In this document: in pieces, positions 54,859 through 64,000 of the stretch
How the letters are laid out: every line of letters starts with the position of its first letter
How positions within the stretch are numbered: position 1 is the first letter of the stretch
Source of the DNA: Rhodospirillales bacterium
GTDB lineage: Bacteria > Pseudomonadota > Alphaproteobacteria > SP197
DNA length: 64,000 nucleotides
NCBI GenBank assembly: GCA_014323865.1
Contig: JACONG010000016.1
Coordinates: 181,468-245,467, forward strand
Direction: 5' to 3'
The notes under the pieces: model-generated
What the model was told of the DNA's origin: nothing
Seen by the model: the letters and a program-made list of their open reading frames with translations, nothing else
Databases searched by the model: none
Made by a program: the position numbers and the translations under genes

Positions 54859-55558
54859 TCGGGTTCCTGATGACGTCGCCTGGCAAGCCCTGGTCGATGA
54901 CCTTGCCCTGATCGAGCACCAGCAATGTGTCTGACACCTCCATCAGAAGCGACAGAACGTGTTCGATCAGTACAATTGCGATCCCTTCGCCCCGGATCGC
55001 GAGGATCACGTCCTTCATGTTGTCGATTTCGGGGCCGGTCAGGCTTGAGGCAGGTTCGTCCATCAAGAGAACACGCGGCTCAAGGGCCAAGGAAGACGCG
55101 ATCATCAGCAGCTTGCGGTAGTAGACTGGCAAATTGCCCGCCTTCATGTTGTGCATGGTGGGTGGGAACCCAACCAGGTCGAGCATTTTCCCGGCGCGTG
55201 TGACCTTCCGGGTAAAGTTCAGCGCGCGCGCTGAACTTTCAACTGCGACCAGCACATTGTCTATGGCGCTGAGTGCGGCAAAGATGTTTTCGCGCTGAAA
55301 GGTGCGCCCGATCCCGGCCAGTGCGATGGCATGGGCGCTCAGCTTCTGCATGTTCCGACCTGCCAGCAGCACCGAGCCAGCTGTGGCACCGAAGGGGATG
55401 CGCGTGATGATGTTGAACAGCGTGCTTTTGCCGCTGCCATTGGGGCCTGCGATCCCGAAGATCTGCCCGGGCGACACATCAAACGTGACGTCCTGAACGG
55501 CTTGCAGGCCGCCAAAGCGCTTGGACATGCCACGCACGGAGAGAACAGGATCGGTCAT
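54821..55558 (-). CDS. Branched-chain-type ABC ATPase LivG
   Basis: 245 aa from the ATG at 55558 (MTDPVLSVRGMSKRFGGLQA). Walker A GPNGSGKST, GIGRTFQRENIF, a weak signature region (NLPVYYRKLLMIASSLALEP, where LSGGxQR is expected) and Walker B VLLMDEPASSL, then IEHVLSLLMEVSD. The loss of the canonical LSGGQ motif, reading LPVYYRKL, is unusual and recalls other diverged LivG proteins. Forms the ATPase heterodimer with LivF. Confidence 0.88.
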   Translation of the reverse strand: MTDPVLSVRGMSKRFGGLQAVQDVTFDVSPGQIFGIAGPNGSGKSTLFNIITRIPFGATAGSVLLAGRNMQKLSAHAIALAGIGRTFQRENIFAALSAIDNVLVAVESSARALNFTRKVTRAGKMLDLVGFPPTMHNMKAGNLPVYYRKLLMIASSLALEPRVLLMDEPASSLTGPEIDNMKDVILAIRGEGIAIVLIEHVLSLLMEVSDTLLVLDQGKVIDQGLPGDVIRNPNVVEAYLGGAHV

Positions 55559-55650
55559 GCCCCCCAAGTCATGCCCCACAAGTCATCATGCCCCTAGCAG
55601 AGCCCTTGTGCACCCGCCACCGTATCGACGGCGACGGGTGCAAGGCTGTC

Positions 55651-56892
55651 TCAGTTACCGGACATCCAGGGCGGAAGCCGGAACGTGCCATTGGCATAGA
55701 CAGCCGGGCCGATCATGGTGCGCTCGCCATCCCAAAGCTGCCAGAACGACACCGGCACATGATCGTTGCTTTGCAGCGCCACGTGGGTTTCCGGGTCAAA
55801 CTCCACATTGCCCGCAACTGTTGCCACCCTGGTTTCGCCGATGGCGCTGCCGATGGCATCGTGATCTGTTGGATCGCCCACCTTTTCCAGGGCGGCAAAG
55901 TACATGTTGGCCATCTCATACAAGCCGACGCCATAGGCCCCGGATTCGAGACCAAACCTGTCACGGTACTGCTGCATCAGTTCCTGCCCACGCGGCCATT
56001 TGGGGGTATCCAGGGGACCGTTGATCAGATTGTAAAGAACACCGTTCGATTGTGCGCCGGTCAGTTCGACGAATTCGGGCACAGATGGTGCATATTGCAA
56101 GAACACCAGGCTGTCGGTCGGATTTTCCAGGAACTGTTTCAGGAACAGCGCTGAATTGCCGGGGATATAATCCGTGTTGATCACAAGATCGGGGTTCGCC
56201 TGGTTCACTTTGGCCAGGATGACCTTCCAATCGCTCACTTCGCCAAACGGAACCAACTCATCAACGACCACGTCCCAGCCGCCTTCGGAAAAACTGACCT
56301 TCATCCCTTCTGAAATCGTCCTGGAATAGGGATTGTCCGAACTGATGATTGCCACGGTCTTGTTGTCGATGCTGACGTTGCCGGCATCCGCCAGCTCCTG
56401 CACCATCGGCAAAACATCGGTCTCATAGCCTTTGAACGACGCCGTGTAGGACCAGCAGCAGTTATACGCGTCCGGGTCCTGGCTCACGATGGCTGCAAAC
56501 CCCGGGCTGGGGCCTGCTGCGATATAGGGCATGTTCTCTTCAGCCATCAGATCGACTTCGAACATGGACAGCGACGCATAGCCGGTCAGGATCACCTCGA
56601 CGCCATCCGTGCCCAACAGCCGTTCAACCGCGCTGGACACATTGGCGGCCGAGTGATCTTTCACGTCGGCCACTTCGATTTCGAACATGTAGCCCGCAAC
56701 GCCGCCCCTGGCGTTCGCTTCTTCCACGGCCCATTCCACACCTCGGATGAATTCTTCCCCATCCGAGGCTGTTGCTCCGGTGAGCGGTGCCAGGACACCG
56801 ATTTTTACCGTTTCCGCTGAAGCCGCACCGAGCGTCATCAAGGTCATGAAGGCCGCCAGACCCGTTGACCGGAGCAACTGACCGTGTCGCAT
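55651..56892 (-). CDS. Branched-chain-type ABC substrate-binding protein
   Basis: 413 aa from the ATG at 56892. A signal peptide (MRHGQLLRSTGLAAFMTLMT to GAASA) directs it to the periplasm. The type I periplasmic-binding fold opens ETVKIGVLAPLTGATASDGE and contains ILTGYASLSMFEV and the central hinge AIISSDNPYSRTISEG, as in Leu/Ile/Val- and amide-urea-binding relatives. The ligand is unknown. It is first in the operon, followed by LivG after about 90 bases. Composition is slightly lower in GC than core genes, consistent with acquisition of the whole operon. Confidence 0.9.
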   Translation of the reverse strand: MRHGQLLRSTGLAAFMTLMTLGAASAETVKIGVLAPLTGATASDGEEFIRGVEWAVEEANARGGVAGYMFEIEVADVKDHSAANVSSAVERLLGTDGVEVILTGYASLSMFEVDLMAEENMPYIAAGPSPGFAAIVSQDPDAYNCCWSYTASFKGYETDVLPMVQELADAGNVSIDNKTVAIISSDNPYSRTISEGMKVSFSEGGWDVVVDELVPFGEVSDWKVILAKVNQANPDLVINTDYIPGNSALFLKQFLENPTDSLVFLQYAPSVPEFVELTGAQSNGVLYNLINGPLDTPKWPRGQELMQQYRDRFGLESGAYGVGLYEMANMYFAALEKVGDPTDHDAIGSAIGETRVATVAGNVEFDPETHVALQSNDHVPVSFWQLWDGERTMIGPAVYANGTFRLPPWMSGN

Positions 56893-57020
56893 TTGCTTAC
56901 CCTTCCATTGTGGTGATTGCACCCGTTTCGCGATTGTACGGTACGATGGCGACGGGCGGCTGACAACCGGCAAGGTTTGCGGAGTCTTGCGTTGACGCGC
57001 TGCCGGTCCGGGTGTTCTTC

Positions 57021-57060
57021 GTCACGCTGCCCCCGTCACGTTGCCCCCGTCACACTGCCC
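57021..57060. repeat. Short tandem repeat
   Basis: GTCACGCTGCCCCC, GTCACGTTGCCCCC and GTCACACTGCCC follow one another directly, nearly three copies of a 14-base unit with changes at two positions. It lies in the 357-base gap between the binding-protein gene and rlmN, in which no gene was found. Confidence 0.6.
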
Positions 57061-57249
57061 AAGTGCCTCCGGTTCCTCGCGCCCGACAATCGGTGCCAAC
57101 ATGTCCCGGATATCACCGTCACCACGATCCGTCGTCCGGGCAGCGCGGCAGGCGATGTTTGACCGCATCAATCTTGTCGGATGTTTCCGGGAAGCGGCAC
57201 CTCAATTGCGCCGCCCGGGATTTTCCGAAACGCCTGCGGGACTGAACGG

Positions 57250-58389
57250 TCAGGCGGCCGCTTCGGCCTGCTCGCGCAACAGTTCGCTCCTGCGCTTCCT
57301 GACGGTGTCGGACTTGAGCTGACCGCAGGCGGCCAGGATGTCGCGGCCGCGCGGGCGGCGCACAGGGGCGGAGAGGCCGCCGGTGTTCACGATCCTCGCG
57401 AACGCGGAAATGCGGTTGTTCGATGAACATTCGAACGGCGCGCCCGGCCAGGCATTGAACGGGATCAGGTTCACCTTCGCCGGGATGCCCTTGAGCAACT
57501 GCACCAGGGCTCGGGCATCGGCATCGCTGTCGTTCACGCCCTTGAGCATGACGTATTCGAAGGTGATGCGGCGGGCGTTCGACGCGCCGGGATAGGCGCG
57601 GCAGGCGTCGAGCAGCTCGGCGATCGGGTATTTCCTGTTGAGCGGCACCAGCGTGTTGCGGATCTCATCGGTGACGGCGTGGAGCGAGACCGCGAGGTCG
57701 ACATTCAGCTCCGCGCCGCAGCGTTTCATCATCGGCACGACACCCGAGGTCGAGAGCGTGATGCGGCGGCGCGAGAGTGCGATGCCCTCCTCGTCCATGA
57801 CGATCCTGAGCGCGGTCCTGACGTTCTCGAAGTTATAGAGCGGCTCGCCCATGCCCATCATGACGATGTTCGAAAGCAGGCGACCGCCGTCGGTCGGCGT
57901 AGGCCATTCCCCAAGGTGGTCGCGCGCCAGCATGAACTGGCCGACGATCTCGCCAGGCTCCAGGTTGCGCACCAGGCGCTGGGTGCCGGTATGGCAGAAG
58001 GTGCAGGTCAGCGTGCAGCCGACCTGGGACGAGATGCAAAGCGCCCCGCGGTCCTCTTCCGGAATGTGAACGCTCTCGATCAGGTGCCCGCCCCCGGCCT
58101 TCAGGAGCCACTTCCGGGTCCGATCCTCGCTGACCTGGTGGCGCACCACCTCGGGCCGCTTGAGGACACAGGTCGCCGCCAGACGCTCACGCAGCGGCCT
58201 GGCCAGCGTCGTCATCGCGGCGAAGTCGGTGACGCCGCGATGGTAGATCCAGTGCCAGAGCTGCTTCACGCGGAACGGCTTTTCGCCCAGAGCGTCAACC
58301 TCCGCCGCGAGCGCGTCGCGCGAAAGGCCGATCAGGTTCTTGCGAGTGTCGATGGTCGTGGTGTCGATGGTTGCCGCCGTATCCGTCAT
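57250..58389 (-). CDS. rlmN: Dual-specificity RNA methyltransferase RlmN
   Basis: 379 aa from the ATG at 58389 ([20 protein letters not shown]). The radical SAM motif is [19 protein letters not shown], the substrate-methylated cysteine is expected in the C-terminal EFECSSNN-type stretch (PFECSSNN), and the [11 protein letters not shown] and [12 protein letters not shown] motifs are conserved. It methylates C2 of A2503 in 23S rRNA and A37 of some tRNAs. The gene is single, and the C-terminus carries a basic tail ([15 protein letters not shown]). Confidence 0.95.
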   Translation of the reverse strand: MTDTAATIDTTTIDTRKNLIGLSRDALAAEVDALGEKPFRVKQLWHWIYHRGVTDFAAMTTLARPLRERLAATCVLKRPEVVRHQVSEDRTRKWLLKAGGGHLIESVHIPEEDRGALCISSQVGCTLTCTFCHTGTQRLVRNLEPGEIVGQFMLARDHLGEWPTPTDGGRLLSNIVMMGMGEPLYNFENVRTALRIVMDEEGIALSRRRITLSTSGVVPMMKRCGAELNVDLAVSLHAVTDEIRNTLVPLNRKYPIAELLDACRAYPGASNARRITFEYVMLKGVNDSDADARALVQLLKGIPAKVNLIPFNAWPGAPFECSSNNRISAFARIVNTGGLSAPVRRPRGRDILAACGQLKSDTVRKRRSELLREQAEAAA

Positions 58390-58522
58390 GGCGCCGATAT
58401 GGTGCCGGCGCACCGGAAAACCAGACGGTACGGGCGCGTTCCCGACCCGACGTTGTCGAGGTGCGGTCTGGTGCGAGCGCGTGCGAGCCTTGAGATGGCG
58501 CGAGATGGTGCGGGCTTGGGGA

Positions 58523-59044
58523 TCAGTTCACGCAGGCCCGGCTGATCGTCTCGTAGGCCGCGGTGAAGCCGAGCAGGGAGACCGTGTCGGTCGTGTCGGT
58601 GCCGCGCCAGGAGCGGCCCTTCACGGTCATGTCGACGCCGGCCTTCATCGCCGCAATGAGATTGCGATCGTCGCCTTCGGTGTAGGTCCAGGCTGTGTCG
58701 CCCCGGCTGAACAGCTCGAAGCTCCTGTCGCCGACGGTCACGGTGACCGGCGACTCCTCCTCGTAGTTGTAGCCTGCGATGATCGAGATCACGTCGCGGT
58801 TGCCACCCGGCGTCCGGTGCGTGACCTGCACCCAGACATCGCCGCGCTGCGTGTAGTTGCCCTGCGAGTCGGTCGGCTCGGTGGCGATGTAACAGACGCG
58901 CATGCTGCCGTCCTGATAGGCGAAGGCCGACCAGTCGCGATAGGTGCCAAGCGTCCGTGGCTCCTGCGCATTCGCGGGCCAGCCCGTCACGATCAGGACC
59001 AGACAGGGAATGAAGAAAAACATCGAACGTGAAAGAGTGGTCAT
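58523..59044 (-). CDS. Invasion-associated locus B (IalB) family protein
   Basis: 173 aa from the ATG at 59044 ([20 protein letters not shown]). A signal peptide ends near PANAQE; the mature part contains [20 protein letters not shown] and ends [14 protein letters not shown], with the two cysteines expected to form the IalB disulphide. Family members are periplasmic; in Bartonella they aid host-cell entry, but free-living bacteria carry many and the role there is unknown. A longer upstream reading to 59191 is rejected for lack of a signal peptide. Confidence 0.85.
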   Translation of the reverse strand: MTTLSRSMFFFIPCLVLIVTGWPANAQEPRTLGTYRDWSAFAYQDGSMRVCYIATEPTDSQGNYTQRGDVWVQVTHRTPGGNRDVISIIAGYNYEEESPVTVTVGDRSFELFSRGDTAWTYTEGDDRNLIAAMKAGVDMTVKGRSWRGTDTTDTVSLLGFTAAYETISRACVN

Positions 59045-59401
59045 GTCCTGAGCCCCGGTATCGTCGTCGAGACTGTCGTCGTGTGAGATCTGATCGCTGT
59101 GCGCCATGCGGACATTAACCCAATGAAGGCGGCGAAAACAGGGCAATGCGAAATCAGGGAGCGGGCGAAACCTGTTGCGCCTGACACGCACGGATGGACC
59201 GATCTCCCCTGTGACGCCTCTCCTCTGTGACGCCGGTCACCGTCCTTATCCTGACAAAGCGCCCGCCGTGGACGTGCTGCCCGATGCCCTCAACACCGAA
59301 TGCCGAAGTAACCCCGCATCCCTCAGGATGCCGACACCGGCCGACCGGGACAAGAGCGGCTTGACCGCCGGGTGGCCCTGCCCTACCCGGATGCCCTCAC
59401 C

Positions 59402-59492
59402 AGAGCGGATCGCATGCGATCCGCTCTGCATCTGAAGACCCGGGGCATCTTCACCCGTTCAGATCGAATCAATCTGAACGATCTGAACGGGG
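59402..59492. repeat. Dispersed palindromic repeat, copy 3 (composite)
   Basis: First a perfect 26-base palindrome (59402-59427, AGAGCGGATCGCA and its complement), then the shared lead-in GCATCTGAAGAC, then TTCAGATCGAATCAATCTGA, ACGATCTGAACGGGGGATAT and GCTCC. The last part repeats the core of copy 2 with a small insertion. The element runs up to the asparaginase start. Bases 59045-59401 hold no supported gene. Confidence 0.75.
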
Positions 59493-59516
59493 GATATGCT
59501 CCAGGGAGCCCCAGCC

Positions 59517-60545
59517 ATGCACGACGACGCGCTGCCTGTCCTGATCGAGGTCATTCGCGGCAACACCACCGAGAGCCGCCATGCCGGTGTGGCGGTGGTC
59601 TGCGATGCCAGGGGCACCGTGATGTGGAGCCTGGGCGACCCCGGCCTCGTCATGTTCCCGCGTTCGGCGATCAAGCCGATCCAGTCGGCGCTGGTCATGG
59701 CCGAAAGTGGCGCGATGCAGGCCTTCGACGTCAGCCCGCAAGAGCTCGCGCTTGCCTGTGCGAGCCATGCGGGCGACCCCATCCACACCGATCCGGTGCG
59801 CACCTGGCTCAGCCGCATCGGGCTCGAACCGTCGAACCTCGAATGCGGCCCGCAGGATCCGCGCACCAGGGACGTTCTGCGCGACCTGTTGCGTGCAGGC
59901 TGCGAGGCCGGGCGCGAGCACAACAACTGTTCGGGCAAGCACACCGGCTTTCTCACCATCTGCAGGCACATGGGCGTCGACCCTGCTGGCTATCCCGATG
60001 CCGACCACCCGGCCCAGGCGGCCGTGTGCCGCACCATGGCCGAGATGTGCGACACCGATCACGCCACCGCCGATCTCGGCACCGACGGCTGTGGTGTCCC
60101 CTCCATCGCCATGCCGCTGGTCGGTCTCGCGACCGGCATGGCACGGCTTGCCGATCCCTCCGGTCTCAGCCATGGCCGCGCACAGGCCTGCCGCGCCATC
60201 GTCGCCGCCATGGCCGCGCACCCGCTGATGATCGCCGGTGCCGGACGGACGTGTTCGGTCCTCAACCGGGCCGGCAAGGGCCGGTTTGTCGTGAAGGGCG
60301 GTGCCGAAGGCGTCTACGCGGCAGCGTGGCCCGGGAAGGGCTGGGGCATCGCACTCAAGATCGCCGACGGCGCGGGCCGCGCCGCCGAGGTGGCCGTGAT
60401 CCATGTCCTGCGCCACATTGGCGCGATCGACGACGCGACGTGGCAGTCTCTCGCCGCCTGGCGACAGCCGCAGCAGCACAACTGGGCGGGGACACGGACC
60501 GGCGAACTGAGAGCCGCCGGGACGCTGAGCGCCCGGAGCGGATAG
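59517..60545 (+). CDS. Asparaginase, rhizobial (thermolabile, ReAV-like) type
   Basis: 342 aa from the ATG at 59517 (MHDDALPVLIEVIRGNTTES). The family motifs are visible: FPRSAIKPIQSALVMAE, ASHAGDPIHTDPV, REHNNCSGKHTGFLTIC and DGCGVPSIAMPLVGLATG, of the rhizobial-type asparaginase family, unrelated to E. coli AnsA/B. These enzymes hydrolyse L-asparagine to aspartate and ammonia using a Ser/Lys/Cys-containing site. No signal peptide, so cytoplasmic. An ATG at 59496 lies inside the dispersed repeat and is less likely than 59517, which has GGGAG upstream. Confidence 0.88.
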   Translation: MHDDALPVLIEVIRGNTTESRHAGVAVVCDARGTVMWSLGDPGLVMFPRSAIKPIQSALVMAESGAMQAFDVSPQELALACASHAGDPIHTDPVRTWLSRIGLEPSNLECGPQDPRTRDVLRDLLRAGCEAGREHNNCSGKHTGFLTICRHMGVDPAGYPDADHPAQAAVCRTMAEMCDTDHATADLGTDGCGVPSIAMPLVGLATGMARLADPSGLSHGRAQACRAIVAAMAAHPLMIAGAGRTCSVLNRAGKGRFVVKGGAEGVYAAAWPGKGWGIALKIADGAGRAAEVAVIHVLRHIGAIDDATWQSLAAWRQPQQHNWAGTRTGELRAAGTLSARSG

Positions 60546-60592
60546 CACTCAGGAGCGGCTCGCAGATCGATCCGGGCTGATCGGGACATGCT

Positions 60593-62548
60593 CTAACCCT
60601 TCAACGCCTCGATCCCCTCAAACAGCTTCAGCGCCTCGGGATTGGCCATCGCCCCGGTGTTCTTCACCGGGCGGCCGTGGACGATGTCGCGCACGGCGAG
60701 CTCGCTGATCTTGTTCGAGCGGGTACGCGGAATGTCGGTCACGGCGATGACCCTGGCGGGCATGTGGCGCGGCGAGGCATTGGTGCGGATTTTCTGACGG
60801 ATCGCGTCGATCAGGTCGTCGGTCAGGTCATGGCCCGGACGCATCACGACAAAGAGCACGACACGCACGTCGTCGTCCCAGTCCTGGCCGATGCAGAGGC
60901 TTTCGAGCACCTCGTCGAACTGCTCGACCTGGCGGTAGATTTCCGCTGTGCCGATGCGCACGCCACCGGGGTTCAGCACCGCGTCCGAGCGGCCGCAGAT
61001 GACCATGCCGCCGCTCTCGGTCACGACCGACCAGTCGCCATGACGCCAGACGTTGTCGAACACGTCGAAATAGGCCGCGTGATACCGCGCGCCATCGGGG
61101 TCGTTCCAGAACCCGACGGGCATCGACGGGAACGGCCGGGTGCAGACCAGTTCGCCCTTTTCGCCCGTGGGCAGCGCCGTGCCGTCGTCCCCGAAGACGT
61201 CGACGGCCATGCCGAGACCGCGCGACTGGATCTCGCCCCTGCGCACCGGCAGCACCGGATTGCCGAGCGCGAAGCACGAGATGATGTCGGTGCCGCCGGA
61301 GATCGACGAGAGCTGCACGTCCTCTTTCACGTCGCGATAGACATAGTCGAAACCCTCGGGCACCAGCGGCGAGCCGGTCGACATGACGAGCCTGAGACGC
61401 GAGAGATCGTGGCTTTCGCGCGGCCTCACACCCGCCTTCCCGATCGCCGAAATGTATTTCGCCGAGGTGCCGAAGACCGATATGCGCTCCTGCTCGCAGA
61501 AGTCCCACAGGACCTGTGGCGAGGGATGCACCGGGTTGCCTTCGTAGAGCAGCAGCGTGGCACCGATGGCGAGGCCCGAGACCTGCCAGTTCCACATCAT
61601 CCAGCCGCAGGTCGAGACATAGAGCATGCGGTCGCCGGGCTGCAGGTCGCAGTGCAGGCGATGCTCCTTCAGGTGCTGCAGCAGGGTGCCGCCGTGACCG
61701 TGCACGATGCACTTCGGCGCACCGGTCGTGCCCGACGAATACATGATGAAGAGCGGGTGATCGAACGGCACCCGGTTGAAGGGGATGTCGCCGGCCGGCA
61801 CCCGGGCGGTCGCCTGGTCCCAGGAGACGGCGTTGGGCAGCGTTGAGAGATCGGGGTCGACCTCGACATGGGGCACGACGACGATCGCCTCGATGCCGGG
61901 CATCGCGGCCAGGATCCCGGCGACGCGCGGACGACTGTCGAAGGTCTTGCCGCCGTAAACGTAGCCATCGGCGCAGACCAGCGCCCTGGGTTCAATCTGG
62001 CCGAAGCGGTCGAGCACGCCTTGCGTCCCGAAGTCAGGCGAGCAGGACGACCAGACAGCACCCAGACTCGCGGTCGCCAGCATGGCGGCGATGGTCTCGG
62101 GCAGGTTGGGCAGGAAACCCGCGACCCTGTCGCCCTCGCCCACGCCATTCGCAGCGAGCCATGCGCGCAGGGCGGCGACCGTGTCGTAGAGTTCGGCGAA
62201 GGTTATGACGCTGCGCGTGCCGTTCTCGCGCCAGCAGACGACAGCCTCACAACCGTCGCGGCGGCGCAGCAGGTTCTCGGCATGGTTCAGGCGCGCCTCC
62301 GGGAACCAGCGGGCGCCGGGCATGGCATCGCCGTTCTCCAAAATCGCCGCGCCCTGCCCGGAGCCGACGACCTCGCAGAACTCCCAGAGCAGGGACCAGA
62401 AGCCCTCGCGGTCCTCGACCGACCAGTGCCACAGAGCGTCGTAGTCCGGCAGGTCGCGCCCGCTCTTGCTCGCCGCGAGATGGCGAAAACGTGTCATGGC
62501 CGACGCGGCCACGCGTGCGGGATCGGGAGTCCAGAGAATCTCGTTCAT
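60593..62548 (-). CDS. Acetoacetyl-CoA synthetase (acetoacetate--CoA ligase)
   Basis: 651 aa from the ATG at 62548 ([20 protein letters not shown]). An ANL-family adenylating enzyme: the P-loop [43 protein letters not shown] and the C-terminal hinge [20 protein letters not shown] are clear, with the catalytic lysine in [13 protein letters not shown]. The N-terminal opening and full length fit acetoacetyl-CoA synthetase rather than acetyl-CoA synthetase; it would recover acetoacetate from ketone or polyhydroxybutyrate breakdown. It stands alone, convergent with the asparaginase gene. Confidence 0.9.
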   Translation of the reverse strand: MNEILWTPDPARVAASAMTRFRHLAASKSGRDLPDYDALWHWSVEDREGFWSLLWEFCEVVGSGQGAAILENGDAMPGARWFPEARLNHAENLLRRRDGCEAVVCWRENGTRSVITFAELYDTVAALRAWLAANGVGEGDRVAGFLPNLPETIAAMLATASLGAVWSSCSPDFGTQGVLDRFGQIEPRALVCADGYVYGGKTFDSRPRVAGILAAMPGIEAIVVVPHVEVDPDLSTLPNAVSWDQATARVPAGDIPFNRVPFDHPLFIMYSSGTTGAPKCIVHGHGGTLLQHLKEHRLHCDLQPGDRMLYVSTCGWMMWNWQVSGLAIGATLLLYEGNPVHPSPQVLWDFCEQERISVFGTSAKYISAIGKAGVRPRESHDLSRLRLVMSTGSPLVPEGFDYVYRDVKEDVQLSSISGGTDIISCFALGNPVLPVRRGEIQSRGLGMAVDVFGDDGTALPTGEKGELVCTRPFPSMPVGFWNDPDGARYHAAYFDVFDNVWRHGDWSVVTESGGMVICGRSDAVLNPGGVRIGTAEIYRQVEQFDEVLESLCIGQDWDDDVRVVLFVVMRPGHDLTDDLIDAIRQKIRTNASPRHMPARVIAVTDIPRTRSNKISELAVRDIVHGRPVKNTGAMANPEALKLFEGIEALKG

Positions 62549-62748
62549 GGGATCATCCCCCCAACTGCCGTCATCCCGGACAAGCGGCGGCAGCCACAAC
62601 GATCCGGCATCCTGTAACACTTTGACTCACACTCTGCCTCTGCGGACCGAGATCCCGGCTTTCCCTGCGATTCGTCCGGCCCATGTCCGCCATGCTCCGG
62701 CTCAACCGGCTGTCGCAAGCCCGAAAGCCCAGGACCTTTATTGACTGT

Positions 62749-62859
62749 TGCAATGTCATTCTTTTAGAGGTCATCTTCACGATCGAAACTGCTGCGTATC
62801 ACGGCTTCCGCACGGCCTCCATGGAGGATGTGGCGGTGACCTGCGCGGTGGGACATTGA
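62749..62859 (+). pseudogene. Possible N-terminal fragment of a TetR-family regulator
   Basis: One frame reads FTIETAAYHGFRTASMEDVA then VTCAVGH and stop, resembling the start of the TetR helix-turn-helix (..FAE.GFRAASMDDVAARAGV..). No start codon and nothing after the stop continues it. The remaining intergenic sequence from 62549 to 63013 shows no gene. Confidence 0.35.
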
Positions 62860-63013
62860 TCTTCGATCGTTCGCCACACTTGACCCCCCGTATCCTGGCC
62901 GTGCGAAAGTCAACATTGACAGCACAACCCTCCACCTTCCCGGAAGCCCGACTCGATTGCGGTGCATCCGCTCTCGAAACACAAATATAAAACCCGTTCG
63001 AGAACAAGGAACC

Positions 63014-64000
63014 ATGGCTGAAGCCCGCTTCCCCGACTTTTATATTGTCGGCGCTCCCAAGTGCGGGACAACGGCCCTCACCTTCTATCTCATGCAGCAT
63101 CCGCAGATTTACATGGGACGGAAGGATGACAGCCTGGATGTCAAGGCGGTCGCGATGCTCGACAACAGCTCCCTTGATGTCTCTGTCAAGGACTTCACAG
63201 AGTTGGGTTATTTCGGCAGTGATATGCTTGCCAAACCCACAGAAAAGCAGAGCAAAGAGGCCTATCTCGCGTATTTCGCGGGCGCACGCGCCGGCCAGAT
63301 CCTCGGCGAGACAACGGCCCTGAACCTGAAGTCGAAGTCTGCTGCCCGGGAGATCCATGACGCCAATCCCGAGGCCCGGGTCATCGCGCTCCTTCGGGAC
63401 CCCGTCGACCTGCTGACGTCAATGCAGAACCAGCGGCGGTACATGGGCTATCGTCATGCCTATGGGTCACTCGAAGAACTGATCGCAGCGGATCGGCAGG
63501 CTGAGGATGGCTCACCCCGTCCGGAGAACGAACAGTACGTCGATGTCTGCATGTTCTCCGAACAGCTGAAGCGCTATTTCCGGATCTTCGACCGGGACAG
63601 GGTGCTCGTCCTGTTCCAGGAGGAGATGAGGCGCGACACGACCGATACGTTTCGTGAGATCTGCCGGTTCCTCGGCGTCGATCCGGATGTCGACGTCAAC
63701 TTCGCGGCGGTCAATCGCTACAAGAAGATCACCTGGGTGCAGAGGACCTGGAGCGCCATTCGCGCGTCCGGGCTGATCAGGCTGAAGCTCCTGTTGCCGC
63801 CACAGCGCCGCAGGGACCTGCGCAGGTGGGTCTACCGTCTCATGCTCTCCCACGACAACAAGCCGTCGCCCGATGAAGCAGTCCAGGCCAGACTGCGGGA
63901 CCTCTTTCGCGACGAGATCGAGAGTCTCGAGCAGCTCCTCGGACGACCTCTTCCGTGGCCGGGCTATCGCAGCGCCGGAGATGTATTCACCCCCCCCCCC
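63014..64000 (+). CDS. Sulfotransferase domain protein, partial at window edge
   Basis: 329 codons from the ATG at 63014 (MAEARFPDFYIVGAPKCGTT), without a stop before the window ends. The 5'-phosphosulfate-binding loop PKCGTTAL and, later, ARVIALLRDPVDLLTSMQNQ (3'-phosphate-binding region) identify a PAPS-dependent sulfotransferase; the rest has FREICRFLGVDPDVDV as in the bacterial heparan-sulfotransferase-like group. It probably sulfates a carbohydrate or lipid. A ribosome site AAGGA lies four bases before the ATG. The last codons lie in a run of C and may not be true sequence. Confidence 0.85.
   Translation, partial: MAEARFPDFYIVGAPKCGTTALTFYLMQHPQIYMGRKDDSLDVKAVAMLDNSSLDVSVKDFTELGYFGSDMLAKPTEKQSKEAYLAYFAGARAGQILGETTALNLKSKSAAREIHDANPEARVIALLRDPVDLLTSMQNQRRYMGYRHAYGSLEELIAADRQAEDGSPRPENEQYVDVCMFSEQLKRYFRIFDRDRVLVLFQEEMRRDTTDTFREICRFLGVDPDVDVNFAAVNRYKKITWVQRTWSAIRASGLIRLKLLLPPQRRRDLRRWVYRLMLSHDNKPSPDEAVQARLRDLFRDEIESLEQLLGRPLPWPGYRSAGDVFTPPP
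63990..64000. other. Run of eleven C residues at the window end
   Basis: The window ends in 11 consecutive C bases, reading as prolines in the sulfotransferase frame. It may be genuine or a contig-end artefact. Confidence 0.8.

Noticed and set aside
57021..57060. CRISPR array
   Set aside because: The three 14-base units are directly adjacent without spacers, and no cas gene is present.

Overview
The window is high-GC DNA (roughly two-thirds G+C by eye) from an alphaproteobacterium, most likely a Rhodospirillales-type heterotroph. Pointers are the SUV3-like helicase / S4 protein / ferredoxin / CarD block, an IalB-family protein, NnrU, CtaA, a ccmABCDE set, rhizobial-type asparaginase and AcnA with DUF1223 and ccm genes in the neighbourhood. 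No rRNA, CRISPR array or intact insertion sequence is visible. One tRNA-Ala(CGC) is present.

Layout. 1-5.7 kb: a partial phytanoyl-CoA dioxygenase, gene remnants, an SNase-like secreted protein, an M48 lipoprotein protease, an M20 amidohydrolase and a degenerate metallophosphoesterase. 5.8-10.5 kb: conserved block carD, fdxA, TerB, S4 protein and helicase on the minus strand. 10.5-13.7 kb: an accessory stretch with a frameshifted lipoprotein gene bracketed by 16-bp direct repeats, and a PqiA-like membrane protein. 13.7-18.1 kb: htpG, an RTX remnant, a transglutaminase-like protein and DUF1223. 18.1-22.6 kb: a decayed accessory island whose only intact gene is a 752-aa GTPase-like protein with its own promoter. 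22.6-35.1 kb: acnA, a GcvT-like protein, a YciI protein divergent from a LysR regulator, a Rieske protein, then ccmABCDE, a FAD oxidoreductase and ctaA in one tightly overlapped plus-strand operon. 35-44 kb: GNAT, two serine hydrolases around a decayed third copy, an FAD-linked oxidase, a radical SAM protein and a sterol-desaturase-like protein. 44-48.4 kb: tRNA-Ala, YggT, DUF167, folD, nnrU and argG. 48.4-51.3 kb: a low-GC type II restriction-modification pair, followed by a copied 127-bp piece of argG and an IS5-type remnant. 51.3-56.9 kb: a branched-chain-type ABC importer operon in which the LivM permease is fused to an alpha/beta hydrolase. 57-64 kb: rlmN, IalB, asparaginase, acetoacetyl-CoA synthetase and a partial sulfotransferase.

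How the genes work together. ccmABCDE exports and chaperones haem for c-type cytochromes while ctaA makes haem A for the terminal oxidase, so the 30-35 kb operon is a haem/respiration module. The 51-57 kb operon looks like a complete uptake route (binding protein, two ATPases, two permeases) with a hydrolase tethered to the permease. The restriction-modification pair is a defence module, and the lone GTPase at 20 kb is a candidate for another accessory (possibly defence) function, which is inference only. The window carries many decayed genes (CaiB, GFA, RTX, histidine phosphatase, Nudix, pirin, DUF1028, serine hydrolase, TauD, TetR, IS5 remnants), which suggests substantial gene turnover. A palindromic dispersed repeat recurs at least three times.
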